This document shows positions 6,291-6,506 of a DNA stretch of 6,506 nucleotides, piece by piece. The DNA comes from DASSTJ01 sp035707965 (GTDB lineage Bacteria; Actinomycetota; Actinomycetes; Actinomycetales; Angustibacteraceae). Every line of letters begins with the position of its first letter. The first letter of the stretch is position 1. Under the pieces are notes generated by a model that made no database searches, was not told where the DNA came from, and worked only from the letters and a program-made list of their open reading frames with translations. The position numbers and the translations under genes are program-made. The stretch is taken from contig DASSTJ010000156.1 of the NCBI GenBank assembly GCA_035707965.1, positions 1-6,506 on the forward strand, in the 5' to 3' direction.

Positions 6291-6319
6291 ATCATAATCG
6301 AACATACGTTCGACCGCAA
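6291..6319 (-). promoter_or_regulatory. Promoter of the HNH gene (-35 TTGCGG, 17 bp, -10 TATGAT)
   Basis: TTGCGG at 6314-6319 and TATGAT at 6291-6296 are separated by exactly 17 bp, giving a good housekeeping-sigma promoter. The -10 ends six bases before ATG 6284, so the transcript should start on or next to the start codon. The spacer is almost wholly occupied by the LexA box, meaning bound repressor would directly exclude RNA polymerase. Confidence 0.75.
6298..6313. promoter_or_regulatory. LexA (SOS) box upstream of the HNH gene
   Basis: TCGAACATACGTTCGA is a perfect palindrome in its 6-bp arms (TCGAAC/GTTCGA) around four central bases. It matches the actinobacterial and Bacillus-type LexA operator with its core GAAC-N4-GTTC. 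It covers 16 of the 17 spacer bases between -35 and -10. Several 13E12-family genes of Mycobacterium tuberculosis are known to carry SOS boxes and respond to DNA damage, which agrees with the gene it precedes. Confidence 0.9.
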
Positions 6320-6506
6320 CGCCGCTCGATCGGAGCCGGTGCTCTCGAGCCGACGGGATCACAGCAGCGTCGGAGGCGGTCACTCGCGACCTCCGTCGAC
6401 CTGCTGGACCCGCGTCACCCCGCCCAGATGGGGCGCCCGGGCGGCGAGCATTGGCCGCCCGCCGCACACGCGCGTCGCCCGGGGATGGGACATAGCCGGC
6501 GCCCGG
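6320..6506. other. Intergenic flank upstream of the HNH gene, no supported gene
   Basis: This stretch to the right edge has no recognisable protein or RNA gene. It includes a perfect 8-bp inverted repeat, CGGGCGGC (6438-6445) with GCCGCCCG (6454-6461), around an eight-base loop; it may end a transcript from outside the window, but no T-run follows on either strand. Short open frames run to the edge on both strands and cannot be judged without more sequence. Confidence 0.5.

Noticed and set aside
6380..6505. Possible C-terminal end of another minus-strand gene, with TGA at 6380-6382
   Set aside because: Only 41 residues are visible, with no recognised motif and a composition like the other frames; it cannot be told from chance openness in GC-rich DNA.
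6285..6506. N-terminal extension of the HNH protein through the open frame to the right edge
   Set aside because: The extra residues are Arg/Pro/Ala-rich with no DUF222 likeness, and the extension would place the LexA box and the -35/-10 pair inside the coding region.

Overview
The window is very GC-rich and its conserved proteins are actinobacterial in type: a long actinobacterial-form LeuA, a RecO with a C-x2-C pair zinc site, and an actinobacterial Z-prenyl diphosphate synthase. The upstream signals are also actinobacterial: TAnnnT -10 boxes placed for leaderless mRNAs, and a TCGAAC-N4-GTTCGA LexA box. A high-GC actinomycete, perhaps near the Streptomyces/Kineosporiales side of the phylum, is the best guess; genus cannot be read from the sequence.

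All five protein genes lie on the minus strand, so transcription runs from right to left. In that order: (1) a DUF222/HNH endonuclease of the 13E12 repeat family (4701-6284) behind a promoter whose 17-bp spacer is filled by a perfect LexA operator; (2) asd, aspartate-semialdehyde dehydrogenase (3598-4629), with its own probable leaderless promoter; (3) leuA, 2-isopropylmalate synthase (1548-3365), preceded by a 146-nt leader that encodes a 15-residue peptide with three consecutive Leu codons and can fold to hide the leuA ribosome binding site; (4) a 218-bp gap holding two copies of a palindromic repeat; (5) recO (601-1329), overlapping by four bases with uppS (1-604), which runs off the left edge before its C-terminal third motif.

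The two amino-acid genes belong to adjacent parts of metabolism: asd makes the semialdehyde that leads to lysine/diaminopimelate, threonine and methionine, and leuA commits 2-ketoisovalerate to leucine. recO and uppS are a conserved actinobacterial pair (recombinational repair and the polyprenyl carrier lipid for cell-wall synthesis) and are probably translationally coupled. The HNH gene sits where the aspartokinase gene often lies in actinobacteria, and looks like a damage-inducible accessory gene next to a housekeeping block.

The parts most worth a second look are regulatory: the leuA leader with its candidate pseudoknot, the LexA-box promoter of the HNH gene, and the paired hairpin repeats between leuA and recO. 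I saw no RNA gene, CRISPR array, intact insertion sequence or wholly new multi-gene system.
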